NCBI GenBank assembly: GCA_016841385.1
Contig: JAENZF010000002.1
Location: forward strand, 5,268-43,987
Direction: 5' to 3'
DNA: 38,720 bases
DNA from: Methanobacteriota archaeon
GTDB taxonomy: Archaea > Halobacteriota > Methanomicrobia > Methanomicrobiales > Methanoculleaceae
Shown: positions 25,045 to 33,705 of the stretch, piece by piece
Layout: every line of letters starts with the position of its first letter
Position numbering within the stretch: position 1 is the first letter of the stretch
Notes under the pieces: model-generated
What the model was told of the DNA's origin: nothing
The model's database searches: none
Seen by the model: the letters and a program-made list of their open reading frames with translations, nothing else
Made by a program: the position numbers and the translations under genes

Positions 25045-25061
25045 GGCCCGGCAACCGGGCC
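25045..25061. terminator. GC-rich hairpin after the sulfite-reductase-like gene
   Basis: A perfect 7-bp stem GGCCCGG/CCGGGCC with loop CAA lies 6 nt after the stop. No T-run follows, so termination is uncertain. Its short loop recalls the dispersed hairpin elements. Confidence 0.35.
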
Positions 25062-25193
25062 GGAAACACTATTGGTGAGAGCAGGCAGGGGAGACCACCC
25101 GGGCCCATTGCCGAACCGTGCCACCCGACCTCGCGCAGGAAGAAGCGGCAATCTGAAGCCACCTCTTTGCGCGGATGGGAACGCGGCCGCCAC

Positions 25194-25496
25194 CTAGCGG
25201 CGGTACATCGAGCTGAACCCTTCGCCCGCGTCGTCCTCGCACTCGATAGCGGTGCCGTCCCGGACGAGGGTGTTGAACATGACGGCGGCGTTCAGCAGGT
25301 TCTCGTCCGGGTTTGCGCCCTGCTTCACGCCGGAGAGAGCCTGCCGTTGCGGTGTCGGGATCGTCCGCCTGCCCACCCGGACACCCGCACAGTGCCGGCA
25401 GTAACCACAGTAGGAGTGAACTGACACCTCACGATCTGCGCATGCTACCGTCACCCGGTCCTTCGCATCGTCACGGTGAAACTCAAGTGTCTTCAT
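25194..25496 (-). CDS. Small protein with C-X2-C-X2-C motif, unknown
   Basis: A 100-residue protein I do not recognise. It begins MKTLEFHRDDAKDRVTVACA, a beta-rich start, and then carries SYCGYCRHCAG (Cys30, 33, 36) with another Cys at 19, which looks like a small metal site. The C-terminal half is polar with a conserved-looking NLLNAAVMFNTLVRDG. A TTATTCTCC stretch (25520-25529, minus strand) lies about 28 nt before the ATG, and there is no Shine-Dalgarno site, so it may be leaderless. It is convergent with the sulfite-reductase-like gene. It sits near iron-sulfur genes, but a link is only a guess. Confidence 0.6.
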   Translation of the reverse strand: MKTLEFHRDDAKDRVTVACADREVSVHSYCGYCRHCAGVRVGRRTIPTPQRQALSGVKQGANPDENLLNAAVMFNTLVRDGTAIECEDDAGEGFSSMYRR

Positions 25497-25558
25497 GGTA
25501 CGAAGAACGTAGATTTCCGGAGAATAAGATTCTGTCGATTACCCGGGGTTTTGGGGGA

Positions 25559-25612
25559 ATGCACGCTATTGGCGTGCATAGAAATGCTTTATATGGAGGA
25601 CGTCATACGTAT
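25559..25612 (+). promoter_or_regulatory. EF-1alpha promoter with upstream 8-bp dyad
   Basis: A strong archaeal promoter: TTTATATG (25588-25595) with A-rich BRE just upstream, predicting a start near 25617 and a leader of about 58 nt. Immediately upstream is a perfect dyad ATGCACGC (25559-25566), TATTG spacer, GCGTGCAT (25572-25579), well placed for an activator or for blocking TFB. A further palindrome ATACGTAT lies at 25605-25612. The sites are seen; the regulators are unknown. Confidence 0.6.
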
Positions 25613-25674
25613 AAGTTACTCGCATAAGCAGGCTGTTCGAGCTGACAGGCCTATTTGAGTGGAGGATACTATCT

Positions 25675-26952
25675 ATGGCAGTTGAAAAGCCCCACATGAA
25701 TTTAGCAGTAATCGGACACATCGACCACGGGAAGTCTACTACCGTCGGTCGGTTACTCTTTGAGACGGGAGCCGTAGCGCCCCACATCATCGAGGGGTAC
25801 AGGAAGGAGGCCGAATCCAAGGGTAAGGGCTCGTTCGAGTTCGCCTGGGTTATGGACAGCCTCAAGGAAGAGCGTGAACGTGGTATCACCATCGATATCG
25901 CCCACAAGCGGTTCGACACTGACAAATTCTACTTCACCGTTGTGGACTGCCCCGGGCACCGTGACTTCGTCAAGAACATGATCACGGGCGCATCCCAGGC
26001 AGACGCCGCACTGCTGGTCGTCGCCGCACCTGATGGCGTGATGGAGCAGACCAAGGAGCACGTCTTCCTGGCCCGTACACTCGGTATCAACCAGTTGATC
26101 ATCGGTATCAACAAGATGGATGCCGTCAAGTACGACGAGAAGCGCTACAACGAGGTCAAGGAACAGCTCTCCCAGCTGCTCAAGATGGTCGGCTACAAAC
26201 CCGACGGCATCAATTTCATCCCGATGAGCGCGTTCATGGGCGATAACATCTCCAAGTCCAGTGAAAACACCCCCTGGTACAAGGGACCGACGATTCTCGC
26301 TGCACTCAACTTGCTCACCGAACCCGAGAAGCCCACAACCCTGCCCATGCGTCTCCCCATCCAGGACGTCTACTCCATCTCCGGTATCGGAACCGTGCCT
26401 GTGGGCCGTGTCGAGACCGGTGTGATGAAGAAGGGAATGAAGGTCAGCTTCATGCCCGCCAACAAAGAGGGTGAGATCAAGTCCATTGAGATGCACCATG
26501 AGGAGATCCCGCAGGCGCTCCCGGGCGACAACGTCGGGTTCAACGTCCGTGGTATCGGCAAGGGTGACATCCGCCGTGGCGACGTCTGCGGTCCGGCCGA
26601 CGTGCCGCCGACCGTTGCAGACGAGTTCATCGCGCAGGTCGTCGTGCTCCACCACCCCAGCGCCCTGACCGTCGGCTACACCCCGGTCTTCCACTGCCAC
26701 ACCGCCCAGATCGCGGGCACCTTCATCGAGCTCCAGAAGAAACTCGACCCCCGCACCGGCCAGGTCAAGGAAGAGAACCCCACGTTCCTCAAGACCGGCG
26801 ATGCCGCTATCGTCAAGATCAGGCCAACCCAGCCAATGGTCATCGAGAAGGTCAAAGAGATCCCGCAGCTCGGACGGTTCGCTGTCCGTGATATGGGATC
26901 CACCATTGCGGCGGGCGTGTGCATCGACATCACCCCCAAGCAGATGAGATAA
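25675..26952 (+). CDS. tuf: Translation elongation factor EF-1alpha
   Basis: A 425-residue archaeal elongation factor 1-alpha that carries aminoacyl-tRNA to the ribosome as a GTP complex. GTPase motifs are intact: G1 GHIDHGKST (14-22), G2 around [11 protein letters not shown]3 DCPGH, G4 NKMD and G5 SAF. Domain II and III motifs ([28 protein letters not shown]) follow. The Shine-Dalgarno site GGAGGAT lies about 7 nt before the ATG. It is followed by rpsJ, the usual archaeal order, with a T-rich stretch (26965-26972) between them. Confidence 0.97.
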   Translation: MAVEKPHMNLAVIGHIDHGKSTTVGRLLFETGAVAPHIIEGYRKEAESKGKGSFEFAWVMDSLKEERERGITIDIAHKRFDTDKFYFTVVDCPGHRDFVKNMITGASQADAALLVVAAPDGVMEQTKEHVFLARTLGINQLIIGINKMDAVKYDEKRYNEVKEQLSQLLKMVGYKPDGINFIPMSAFMGDNISKSSENTPWYKGPTILAALNLLTEPEKPTTLPMRLPIQDVYSISGIGTVPVGRVETGVMKKGMKVSFMPANKEGEIKSIEMHHEEIPQALPGDNVGFNVRGIGKGDIRRGDVCGPADVPPTVADEFIAQVVVLHHPSALTVGYTPVFHCHTAQIAGTFIELQKKLDPRTGQVKEENPTFLKTGDAAIVKIRPTQPMVIEKVKEIPQLGRFAVRDMGSTIAAGVCIDITPKQMR

Positions 26953-26982
26953 GAAGGTACCTATAATTTTTTGGTGGTAAAT

Positions 26983-27291
26983 ATGCAGAAGGCCAGAATA
27001 CGTCTTTCCGGAACTGATTTCGAAAAACTTGAGATGGTCTGTGATAGGATCAAAGAGATAGCAGAGCGCACCGGCGTCAATCTGGCAGGTCCGATACCGC
27101 TACCCACGAAGAAACTCGTGGTGCCCACCAGGAAGAGCCCTGACGGCGAAGGTACCGCAACCTGGGATCGCTGGCAGATGCGGGTGCACAAGAGACTCAT
27201 CGACATCGACGCCGATGAACGTGCACTGCGTCAGCTGATGCGCATTCAGGTCCCAAAAGACATCGGCATCGAGATTGTGCTGGAGAGTTGA
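26983..27291 (+). CDS. rpsJ: 30S ribosomal protein S10
   Basis: A 102-residue archaeal S10 (S20e), part of the small-subunit head. The sequence is standard: [39 protein letters not shown], and [20 protein letters not shown]. The ATG at 26983 has GGTGG 5 nt upstream, and starting there gives the normal N-terminus; the extension to 26971 (a TTG) is not needed. It is co-transcribed with EF-1alpha, and its stop lies in the Shine-Dalgarno site of the following membrane protein gene. Confidence 0.95.
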   Translation: MQKARIRLSGTDFEKLEMVCDRIKEIAERTGVNLAGPIPLPTKKLVVPTRKSPDGEGTATWDRWQMRVHKRLIDIDADERALRQLMRIQVPKDIGIEIVLES

Positions 27292-27303
27292 GGTGAGAGC
27301 GGC

Positions 27304-28998
27304 GTGAAGGCCGCCGTGTTCGCGGCACGGGCCCGTGAACAACTCTCATTCGAGGGGCTTTTTCTCCTCATACTTCTGGCCACAATTGCTCTACGTTTTT
27401 ACTCCCTGGACTTAAAGCTCTTTCACCACGACGAGGCTATTCATGCGTGGTTCTCATATAGACTCCTGACCGAGGGGATCTATACCTACGACCCCATGTA
27501 CCACGGGCCGTTCCTCTACTATATGACGGCCGGGATCTTCTCGCTTCTCGGGGACTCCGACCTCGTAGGCCGGCTCCTTCCGGCGCTGCTCGGCACCCTG
27601 CTCGTCCCGCTGCTCTACCCGATCTATAAGCTCGGCTACCTTGATAAGAAGCAGACCCTGGTAGCGGCGCTCTTCCTTGCCGTATCGCCGAATATGGTCT
27701 ACTTCTCGCGGTTCCTCAGGAACGATATCTTCATCGCCTTCTTCACGATGGTGCTCCTCGTCGCCCTCCTCTACTACTTCGAGCGGCACAAGATGCGGTA
27801 TGCGCTCATCGCCGGGGCGGCCATCGGTCTCGGGATGACCGCGAAGGAGAATATGCCGATCATCATCCTGATCTTCGGGGTGTACCTCCTCTATCTGATC
27901 TGGACGAGAAAGGTCCGGCTCCCAACCTACTGGGTCCGGGACCTGGTGCTCGGGGCTCTCGTCGCGGTCGGGATCATGGCGATCCTCTACTCTTCGCTCG
28001 GCGCTCATCCCGATGTGCTCATGGACGGGTGGATCCGGGCTATCGAACACTGGACTTCGATGCACCAGGCACAGCGCCTCGGGGGGCCGCCGTACTTCTA
28101 CATCCTGCTCTTCATCCTCTACGAGGTGCCGATCCTGATCCTCGCCGTGGTCGGGGCCCTGCAGTTCGTCGACATCCCCGGCATCGTCTCCCGCTGGAAG
28201 GAGCGGAGGGCACGTCGCGAGGGAGCCCCGGAGGTTGTAGCCGTGAGCGTGGATCACGGGGAAGTTCCGGAGGAAGAGGAACCCCCCGAGGTTGAAGCCC
28301 CACCCGTAGAAAAGGCGCAGGGCTGGAAGGATCGGCTTCGCGAGGTCTTCTCCCGCGGCGAGGGATTCCGGCCGGTCGACCGGCAGAAGGAGTTCGCACG
28401 GTTCGCCATCTTCTGGATGCTTCTCTCGCTTGCGGTCTATGCCTACATCGGCGAGAAGGTGCCGTGGCTGATCCTCCACCAGCTCCTGCCCATGATCTTC
28501 GTTGCGGTCTATGCGATGACCACGAAGAAGGCGGTCATCGCCGTCGTGGCAAGTATCTTCCTGGTCGCCATGACGTTCCATGTGGCGTTCACCCCGGCGG
28601 ACATCAACGAGCCCATCGTGCAGGTGCAGAACTCCGAAGACCTGCGGGAGGTCTTCGCGAAGATCGATGCCGCGGACAAGGTGGCGGTCGCGACCGACTC
28701 TTACTGGCCGCTGCCCTGGTATTACCGGGGCGATCGCGCCTCAAAACTCGCTTATTACAGCCAGAAGGTGAGCGAACCGACGATCTATGGGGGAGATTTC
28801 GATATCGTGATCACCCACGACGGCGATACCTACCCGACCCTGGAGGGCTACGTAAAGGAGACGAGTCGGCTGAACTACTGGTTCTCGTACGAGGAGAACA
28901 AAGAGAGGCTGCTCGAGTACTACTTCCTGCGGGACGGGAAGATGGGGAGCAGAAACCTCGAGGTCTTCTCGAGGGTTCCCGCAGGGACAACTGCTTGA
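27304..28998 (+). CDS. Agl23-like membrane protein (TIGR03663 family)
   Basis: A 564-residue polytopic membrane protein of the GT-C-like TIGR03663 family, named flippase activity-associated protein Agl23. About ten or eleven membrane helices are visible. The first loop has FHHDEAIHAWFSYRLL (40-55), with the acidic pair typical of GT-C glycosyltransferases, and YDPMYHGPFLYY follows. Near residues 310-345 a cytoplasmic-type acidic insert (EVPEEEEPPEVEAPP) interrupts the helices, and the C-terminal soluble part begins around 440. A role in dolichol-linked glycan handling is inferred from the family. It starts with GTG, with GAGGTGA overlapping the rpsJ stop, so it is translated with the ribosomal genes. 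Confidence 0.82.
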   Translation: MKAAVFAARAREQLSFEGLFLLILLATIALRFYSLDLKLFHHDEAIHAWFSYRLLTEGIYTYDPMYHGPFLYYMTAGIFSLLGDSDLVGRLLPALLGTLLVPLLYPIYKLGYLDKKQTLVAALFLAVSPNMVYFSRFLRNDIFIAFFTMVLLVALLYYFERHKMRYALIAGAAIGLGMTAKENMPIIILIFGVYLLYLIWTRKVRLPTYWVRDLVLGALVAVGIMAILYSSLGAHPDVLMDGWIRAIEHWTSMHQAQRLGGPPYFYILLFILYEVPILILAVVGALQFVDIPGIVSRWKERRARREGAPEVVAVSVDHGEVPEEEEPPEVEAPPVEKAQGWKDRLREVFSRGEGFRPVDRQKEFARFAIFWMLLSLAVYAYIGEKVPWLILHQLLPMIFVAVYAMTTKKAVIAVVASIFLVAMTFHVAFTPADINEPIVQVQNSEDLREVFAKIDAADKVAVATDSYWPLPWYYRGDRASKLAYYSQKVSEPTIYGGDFDIVITHDGDTYPTLEGYVKETSRLNYWFSYEENKERLLEYYFLRDGKMGSRNLEVFSRVPAGTTA

Positions 28999-29070
28999 CA
29001 CTCGCGAGGCCGCTAGCAGCCCGGGAGAATCCTGATTGGCCGAAACTTGCACCACTATTCTCCCCTCCCC

Positions 29071-29178
29071 TTCGCGTGAGACCACGTTACCAACCATACA
29101 CTGTTGATTCACGCGAGACCCTATTACCATCCATACACGTCGGTTCACATGAGAACAGGGCACCACCCCTCGCGTAGA
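29071..29178. repeat. Degenerate 36-37-bp tandem repeat, about 3 copies
   Basis: Units begin at 29071, 29108 and 29144, each opening TTC-R-CR-Y-GAGA. The first two are clearly alike (TTACCA and CCATACAC shared at the same offsets); the third keeps only the first 11 bases and an ACCACCC block. The sequence varies too much for a CRISPR array. Its role is unknown. Confidence 0.55.
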
Positions 29179-29346
29179 TTCGGGCGCCCCAATCCTGCAA
29201 GTCTCCTGACGCATGAAGCAGACCTGCTGTTCAGCATGGACACCCTCTCCTGAGGCTCAAAGAATTCTGGCAGAAAGCCCCCCCCAGTCAGGGACTCCCT
29301 GGGGTAGTTGCCCACGAATACTCAAGTCAGGGGACAGGATACGGAC

Positions 29347-29369
29347 AAAAAAATCAGGTGTGAAAAAAA
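29347..29369 (-). terminator. Double T-tract terminator for the cetZ operon
   Basis: On the minus strand, two runs of seven T (complement of A-runs at 29363-29369 and 29347-29353) follow the last gene of the cetZ operon by 16-38 nt. Tandem T-tracts are classic archaeal terminators. Confidence 0.65.
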
Positions 29370-29384
29370 GGGGTTTCCCGGAGG

Positions 29385-30470
29385 CTATCCGAGCTCGTCC
29401 CAGCCGGTCTTTCTCCGGTAGAAGACAACGCCCACGACAACGAGGACAAGAACGACCCCGATGCCGATGTAGAGAAGGAGGTTGCCGCCGAAGTTGAACC
29501 CCTCGCCGATCCTCTCCTTCAGGGTATTCGCATCGGTCAGGGCCTCGTTCGCCTTGCTCAGGCCGTCGGCCGCCTTCGAACGCGCCAGCGGATAGTTCCC
29601 GGCATTAAGGTTGTCCTGTGCCTGGGAGTAGAACTGGACGGCGCTCTCGCGCTTGGTCATGATGGCGACCACCTGCGGGTCGCTGTTCATGGAGCGGTTC
29701 TCAACAAAGTAGGTGATCATCCCGTCGAGAGACTCGATCGCCGCGCCGGTGTTGGCGACCGCTTTCTGGGCCCATGTCTTATCGAGGAGCGCAGTTGCCT
29801 CGTCTATATCGGTCTTGGCGGTGGCGATGTAGCTCGCTGCCTGTGCCGGACCTGCCGACGCGGCGCTGGTGAGCGCCTGGTTCGCGGCGTTGTACTCGGC
29901 CTGGACGGCGGTGATATCCACGCCCTCTGCAGCCTTCTCATCCATGTCGGCCTTCAGGTCCTTGAGGCGCTGCTGCTGGGCGGAGAGAGAGCCCTCGACC
30001 TGGGCCGAACTCACAACGTCGCGGGTCACGGAGTGAGTGTCCTTCACATCCTTATCCCGCAGGTGGTCGATCTTGGTCACCAGAACCTTCGAGCTCGCGC
30101 TCGAGGGTACGATGCCGCGCACCTGGGCATCCAGTTCAATATCCCCGTCACCGTAGGCGATCTCGAACTCCGTCAGGACCGGGTAGTACCCGGTCTTCTT
30201 GGTGGTGTAGATGGCAACCCCGTCGCGGTAGATGATGAAGTCCCAGGAGGGGTTCTGCAGTCCGGTGCTGAACTCGAACGTCTCGTCGTTCCCGGAGGAG
30301 GTGACCATGTCGTAGGTGAGCACGTAGCGCGCGGTCACCTGCTGGCCGGGTTCGAGAGCGCCGCTTGCGGGGTTGACGGTCTCAGTCTTGATGTCGAACG
30401 CCGATGCCACCTGCACGACACAGACCAGTGCCAGCAGGAGAATGATCCATCTGCTGATGTTTGCCTTCAT
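29385..30470 (-). CDS. Secreted coiled-coil protein with C-terminal anchor
   Basis: A 361-residue protein I cannot assign. It has a signal peptide (about 1-24, ending VASA before FDIKTE), an extracellular beta domain to about residue 140 (ARYVLTYDMV, SWDFIIYRDGVAIYTTKKTG), a long Ala/Asp/Lys-rich coiled-coil of about 150-320 (QQQRLKDLKADMDEKAAEGV, SYIATAKTDIDEATALLDKT), then one membrane helix (about 331-352) and a short basic tail YRRKTGWDELG in the cytoplasm. It lies 9 nt after cetZ on the same strand and is certainly co-transcribed. This suggests an envelope partner of the CetZ cytoskeleton, which is inference only. Confidence 0.85.
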   Translation of the reverse strand: MKANISRWIILLLALVCVVQVASAFDIKTETVNPASGALEPGQQVTARYVLTYDMVTSSGNDETFEFSTGLQNPSWDFIIYRDGVAIYTTKKTGYYPVLTEFEIAYGDGDIELDAQVRGIVPSSASSKVLVTKIDHLRDKDVKDTHSVTRDVVSSAQVEGSLSAQQQRLKDLKADMDEKAAEGVDITAVQAEYNAANQALTSAASAGPAQAASYIATAKTDIDEATALLDKTWAQKAVANTGAAIESLDGMITYFVENRSMNSDPQVVAIMTKRESAVQFYSQAQDNLNAGNYPLARSKAADGLSKANEALTDANTLKERIGEGFNFGGNLLLYIGIGVVLVLVVVGVVFYRRKTGWDELG

Positions 30471-30479
30471 AACGTCTCC

Positions 30480-31646
30480 TCACTCGAACAGGGGCTCTAT
30501 GCCGTCATCGAACATGGTCGAACGCTTTTCCTTCGATTTGAGGACATCTTCCTTCGTGGATTTTGCAATCTCGAGGAGATCGGTGATCCGGGGAGCATTC
30601 CCGATCGTCGCAAGAACAACCACCGCAGCGATGTAGTCGCTCTGCACCGGGTAATCCCCGCCACGGACCTCGACGCCGGCGATGTTCTCTTCCACCCAGC
30701 TCTTCGACTTCTCCACGCCCTTGCGGTCCATCTCATCCGGCGGGCCCGCGAGGAGAACGAGGCCCCGCTCAGCCGTCGAGTAGTCGCACGGCAGGGTGAG
30801 GCGCCCGAGCATGGCACGCCTGACGAGAGCAATTATCTTCGCCGACTTGTCCTCCCCGGTCAGCACCTCCTCGGTCTTCTCCTTCTTCCGCATCAGGCCG
30901 GAGAGGAGCCCCTGATTCTGCTTCGTGCGGGGGCTGACCTTCTCGCTGATGGCATATCCAACGGTGCTGATGCCGCCGCCGCGCAAGGTGTTGATGACCT
31001 CGCTCGAGTCCACCACCATCTCACCGACGCCCGCCTTGCCGACCTCACCTGCACGGAAGAGCACGCCGAACCGGCGGACAATCTCGTCGTTCAGCCGGTT
31101 ATAGGCGTCCTTGACGCTCTCTCCCTCGTTCTTCCAGGCGCTGTTATCAAAAATAAAGGTATTATCCGCCTCGTTCACGAGGGTGCTCAGGGAACGGGCT
31201 GCGTTATACGAATAGAGCCGGCCTTCCTCGGGGGCAGGCAGGATACCAATCGCGTAGACCGGTTCCCGGTAGATACGCTTCAAGTGCCGGGCCAGGACCG
31301 GCGAACCCCCGGAACCTGTTCCGCCGCCGAGACCGGCGATGATGACGAAGGCATCGACATCGTGCGTGCCCCGCGAGTCGATGGCGTTGATAATTGCGTC
31401 AATCTCATCGGCGGTCACCCGTGCCCCGGTTACGTTATCGGTCCCGACACCGTGGCCTTTGACCACCGTCTGGCCGATCAGGAGCCGGTCCTTCAACTCA
31501 ATGTTTTTAAGCCCCATCAGGTCAGTACGCGCCGTATTTACCGCGATTCCCCTGAAACTCTGGGTCTGCATTCGTTTGTCCTGTTCGACGAACATATCGA
31601 CAATTTTGCCCCCAGCCTGACCGAATCCTATGAAGAAGACCCTCAT
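30480..31646 (-). CDS. cetZ: CetZ-type tubulin/FtsZ-family GTPase
   Basis: A 388-residue tubulin-superfamily GTPase of the archaeal CetZ group, which controls cell shape and motility in haloarchaea. It has the N-terminal FIGFGQAGGKIVD, the tubulin signature GLGGGTGSGGSP (105-116), and the T-loop-like region NTARTDLMGLKNI. The C-terminal domain is longer than in FtsZ and ends KEKRSTMFDDGIEPLFE, without the FtsZ-type D/E-rich tail motif. It starts at the ATG at 31646, with an AGGGTG upstream and a TATA box (CTTTATAGA, 31690-31700, minus strand). Functional assignment rests on family membership; it is paired with a membrane coiled-coil protein. Confidence 0.9.
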   Translation of the reverse strand: MRVFFIGFGQAGGKIVDMFVEQDKRMQTQSFRGIAVNTARTDLMGLKNIELKDRLLIGQTVVKGHGVGTDNVTGARVTADEIDAIINAIDSRGTHDVDAFVIIAGLGGGTGSGGSPVLARHLKRIYREPVYAIGILPAPEEGRLYSYNAARSLSTLVNEADNTFIFDNSAWKNEGESVKDAYNRLNDEIVRRFGVLFRAGEVGKAGVGEMVVDSSEVINTLRGGGISTVGYAISEKVSPRTKQNQGLLSGLMRKKEKTEEVLTGEDKSAKIIALVRRAMLGRLTLPCDYSTAERGLVLLAGPPDEMDRKGVEKSKSWVEENIAGVEVRGGDYPVQSDYIAAVVVLATIGNAPRITDLLEIAKSTKEDVLKSKEKRSTMFDDGIEPLFE

Positions 31647-31689
31647 TCAGCTTCACACCCTCATATTGACTAATTAATTATATCCACGC

Positions 31690-31757
31690 TTATCTATAAA
31701 GACCATACATACATTATAACCCAAAAGTGTTCTTATAATTTTCATACGTAGTGGTGA
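31690..31757. promoter_or_regulatory. Divergent promoters of cetZ and the FAD oxidoreductase
   Basis: The 114-nt gap is very AT-rich. Minus strand: CTTTATAGA (31690-31700) for cetZ with a short leader. Plus strand: ACATTATAAC (31711-31720), or TTATAATT (31732-31739) for a leaderless start, before the gene at 31761, which also has GGTGA at 31753-31757. Several TATA options exist and I cannot choose firmly. Confidence 0.5.
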
Positions 31758-31760
31758 GCG

Positions 31761-32993
31761 ATGAAGATCTGCGTTGTGGGGGGAGGTCTATCTGGTCTGG
31801 TTTCGGCTCTCGAACTTGCCGGAGCACACCAGGTAGATCTCTTCGAGCGAAAGCCCATCCCGGGCGGCTGCCTCGGTTCGTACCGGATCGGCGATTACTG
31901 GATCGAGGAGTACTACCACCATTGTTTTGCCGGCGATACCAGCCTGCTCAACCTCTTCGATACGCTGCAGGTGACCGACCGGCTGGAGTGGCTCAAGGGC
32001 ACCACCGGCTACTACGTCGACGGGACCATTCACCCGCTCACCACCCCGACCGAGATCCTGCGCTACCCCCACCTCACGCTCACCGAGAAGGCCCGCCTCG
32101 GCCTGCTGACGCTGCGCTCCCGGCGGCTTGACGCGGCAGCGCTCGACGGGATCACCGCGAAGGATTTCATCCTCGACAACCTCGGCCCCGGCATCTATGC
32201 CTCGTTCTTCGAACCGCTCTTAAAGAGCAAGTTCGGAGACCGCGCTGGCGAGGTCTCCGCAGCCTGGCTCATATCCCGGATCGCGATCCGGTCGGACCGG
32301 GGCGCCGGGGGCGAGCGCCTGGGTTACCTGAAAGGGGGATTCCGGCACTTCATCGCGCGGCTCGAGGAAGAGGTGGCAGGACGGGGCGCCTCGATCATGC
32401 CGGACTCTCCCGTCGAGGAGATCCGGCGGGAGGGTGACGGCTGGCTCGTCAACGGGAAGGCCTATGACTGTGTCATATCGACGCTCCCCCCCCAGGTGAC
32501 AGCGGACCTCGCCGGTCTCGACATCGCCCCGGTGCCCTACCAGGGCGCCGCCTGCATGACCCTCGCACTCGACCGGGACGTGACCGACGGCATATACTGG
32601 CTGAACATGAAGGACGCGGCCCCCTACGGTGCGGTAGTCTCGCACACCAACTTCGCCCCGCTGGCGTGGTACGGCGAGCATATCGTCTACCTTGCATCAT
32701 ACTTCACCGACCGGCTCCCGGAGAGCTTCGAGAAGTCGATGCTCAACGACTTCTGCAGGCGGTTTGCCGTCAGCGAGAGCGAGGTGCACTGGCACCGGCT
32801 CGCCGTCGACCGGTATGCGGGACCGGTCTACACGACCGGACTCCGGAACCGCCTGCCCGCCTATGAAGAGCACGGGCTCTTCCTCGCCGGGATGTTCAGC
32901 CCCCCGAACTACCCGGAGCGGAGCATGAACGGTTCGGTCGTCGCCGGGCAGGAAGTGGCAAAGCGGGTTCTCGCGAGGTTTTTAGATGCGTGA
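31761..32993 (+). CDS. NAD(P)/FAD-dependent oxidoreductase, HemY/UGM-like
   Basis: A 410-residue flavoprotein. The Rossmann FAD motif is VVGGGLSGL (5-13), then ELAGAHQVDLFERKPIPGG with the ribose-binding acidic residue, and the C-terminal FAD motif YEEHGLFLAGMFSPPNYPER and NGSVVAGQEVA. It belongs to the amine-oxidase-like group that includes protoporphyrinogen oxidase and UDP-galactopyranose mutase-like proteins; haem synthesis is not the likely role in this context. Being first in a run with GT2, flippase-like and DUF2298 genes, with 8-nt overlap into the GT2, it is probably part of lipid or glycan synthesis. GGTGA lies 3 nt before the ATG. Confidence 0.83.
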   Translation: MKICVVGGGLSGLVSALELAGAHQVDLFERKPIPGGCLGSYRIGDYWIEEYYHHCFAGDTSLLNLFDTLQVTDRLEWLKGTTGYYVDGTIHPLTTPTEILRYPHLTLTEKARLGLLTLRSRRLDAAALDGITAKDFILDNLGPGIYASFFEPLLKSKFGDRAGEVSAAWLISRIAIRSDRGAGGERLGYLKGGFRHFIARLEEEVAGRGASIMPDSPVEEIRREGDGWLVNGKAYDCVISTLPPQVTADLAGLDIAPVPYQGAACMTLALDRDVTDGIYWLNMKDAAPYGAVVSHTNFAPLAWYGEHIVYLASYFTDRLPESFEKSMLNDFCRRFAVSESEVHWHRLAVDRYAGPVYTTGLRNRLPAYEEHGLFLAGMFSPPNYPERSMNGSVVAGQEVAKRVLARFLDA

Positions 32994-33705
32994 GATCGAG
33001 GTGAGCGCCGTCCTGCCGGTCTACAACGACCTCTCAGCGCTCAAGACCGCCATACCGCGGTCGCTCGAGGAACTGGAGGCGATCGCGCCCGGAAGGTTCG
33101 AACTGATCGTCGCCGAGGACGGAAGCACCGACGGGAGCACCGAGTTCGTCAGGGAGTACGAGACGAGCGATCCCCGGGTCCGCCTGCTTCATGCCGACGA
33201 GCGGCTCGGGCGGGGCCGGGCACTCAACCGCGCGTTTGCCGGAGCGAAGGGGTCGATCGTCTGCTACTACGACGTCGACCTCGCCACCGACATGCAATAT
33301 CTCGGTGAACTGATCGGCGCCATCCGGGACGGCTATGATCTCGCAACAGGCTCCCGCCTTCTCCCAAGGAGTGATATCACCCGGAGCGGCGGGCGGGAGA
33401 TCGCGAGCCGCGGCTACAACATGCTCGTCCGGACGATCCTCGGGAGCTCGCTCCACGACCACCAGTGCGGGTTCAAGGCGTTTCAACGTAACCGCCTCAT
33501 CGACCTGCTCCCGACGGTGACCGCAGACCACTGGTTCTGGGACACCGAGGTGCTGGTGCGGGCACAGAAGAACGGGTACCGGATACAGGAGTTTCCCGTG
33601 CAATGGCGGCAGGGAGAGGGGACGACTGTGCGCAGAAAAGACGTAATCGAGATGGGATCGGCGATTGTGCACCTCTGGTGGCGGCTTCATGTGGAAAAAG
33701 GTTAG
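32986..33705 (+). CDS. Family 2 glycosyltransferase (DPM1/AglD-like)
   Basis: A 239-residue GT-A glycosyltransferase without membrane segments. It shows VLPVYNDLSAL near the N-terminus, IVAEDGSTDGSTEF (41-54), the metal-binding DVD (96-98) in YYDVDLATDM, ATGSRLLPRSDITRS, and the acceptor-side HDHQCGFKAFQRN and DHWFWDTEVLVRAQKNGYRI with the QW-type end VQWRQGEGT. This is the dolichyl-phosphate sugar synthase type, so it probably charges a lipid-phosphate carrier. It overlaps the FAD gene by 8 nt and its end overlaps the flippase-like gene by 17 nt. In haloarchaeal AglD the GT and the membrane part are fused; here they are separate genes. Confidence 0.9.
   Translation: MREIEVSAVLPVYNDLSALKTAIPRSLEELEAIAPGRFELIVAEDGSTDGSTEFVREYETSDPRVRLLHADERLGRGRALNRAFAGAKGSIVCYYDVDLATDMQYLGELIGAIRDGYDLATGSRLLPRSDITRSGGREIASRGYNMLVRTILGSSLHDHQCGFKAFQRNRLIDLLPTVTADHWFWDTEVLVRAQKNGYRIQEFPVQWRQGEGTTVRRKDVIEMGSAIVHLWWRLHVEKG

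Larger units (their letters stand above)
28999..29384. other. Intergenic region between convergent units
   Basis: No gene is seen. It contains an 8-bp inverted repeat (GGGAGAAT 29023-29030 and ATTCTCCC 29057-29064), a degenerate 36-37-bp tandem repeat (29071-29178), and T-tracts that would stop the minus-strand cetZ transcript. Confidence 0.6.

Noticed and set aside
29071-29178. CRISPR array or leader
   Set aside because: A degenerate repeat of only about three units, with no conserved repeat separated by unique spacers.
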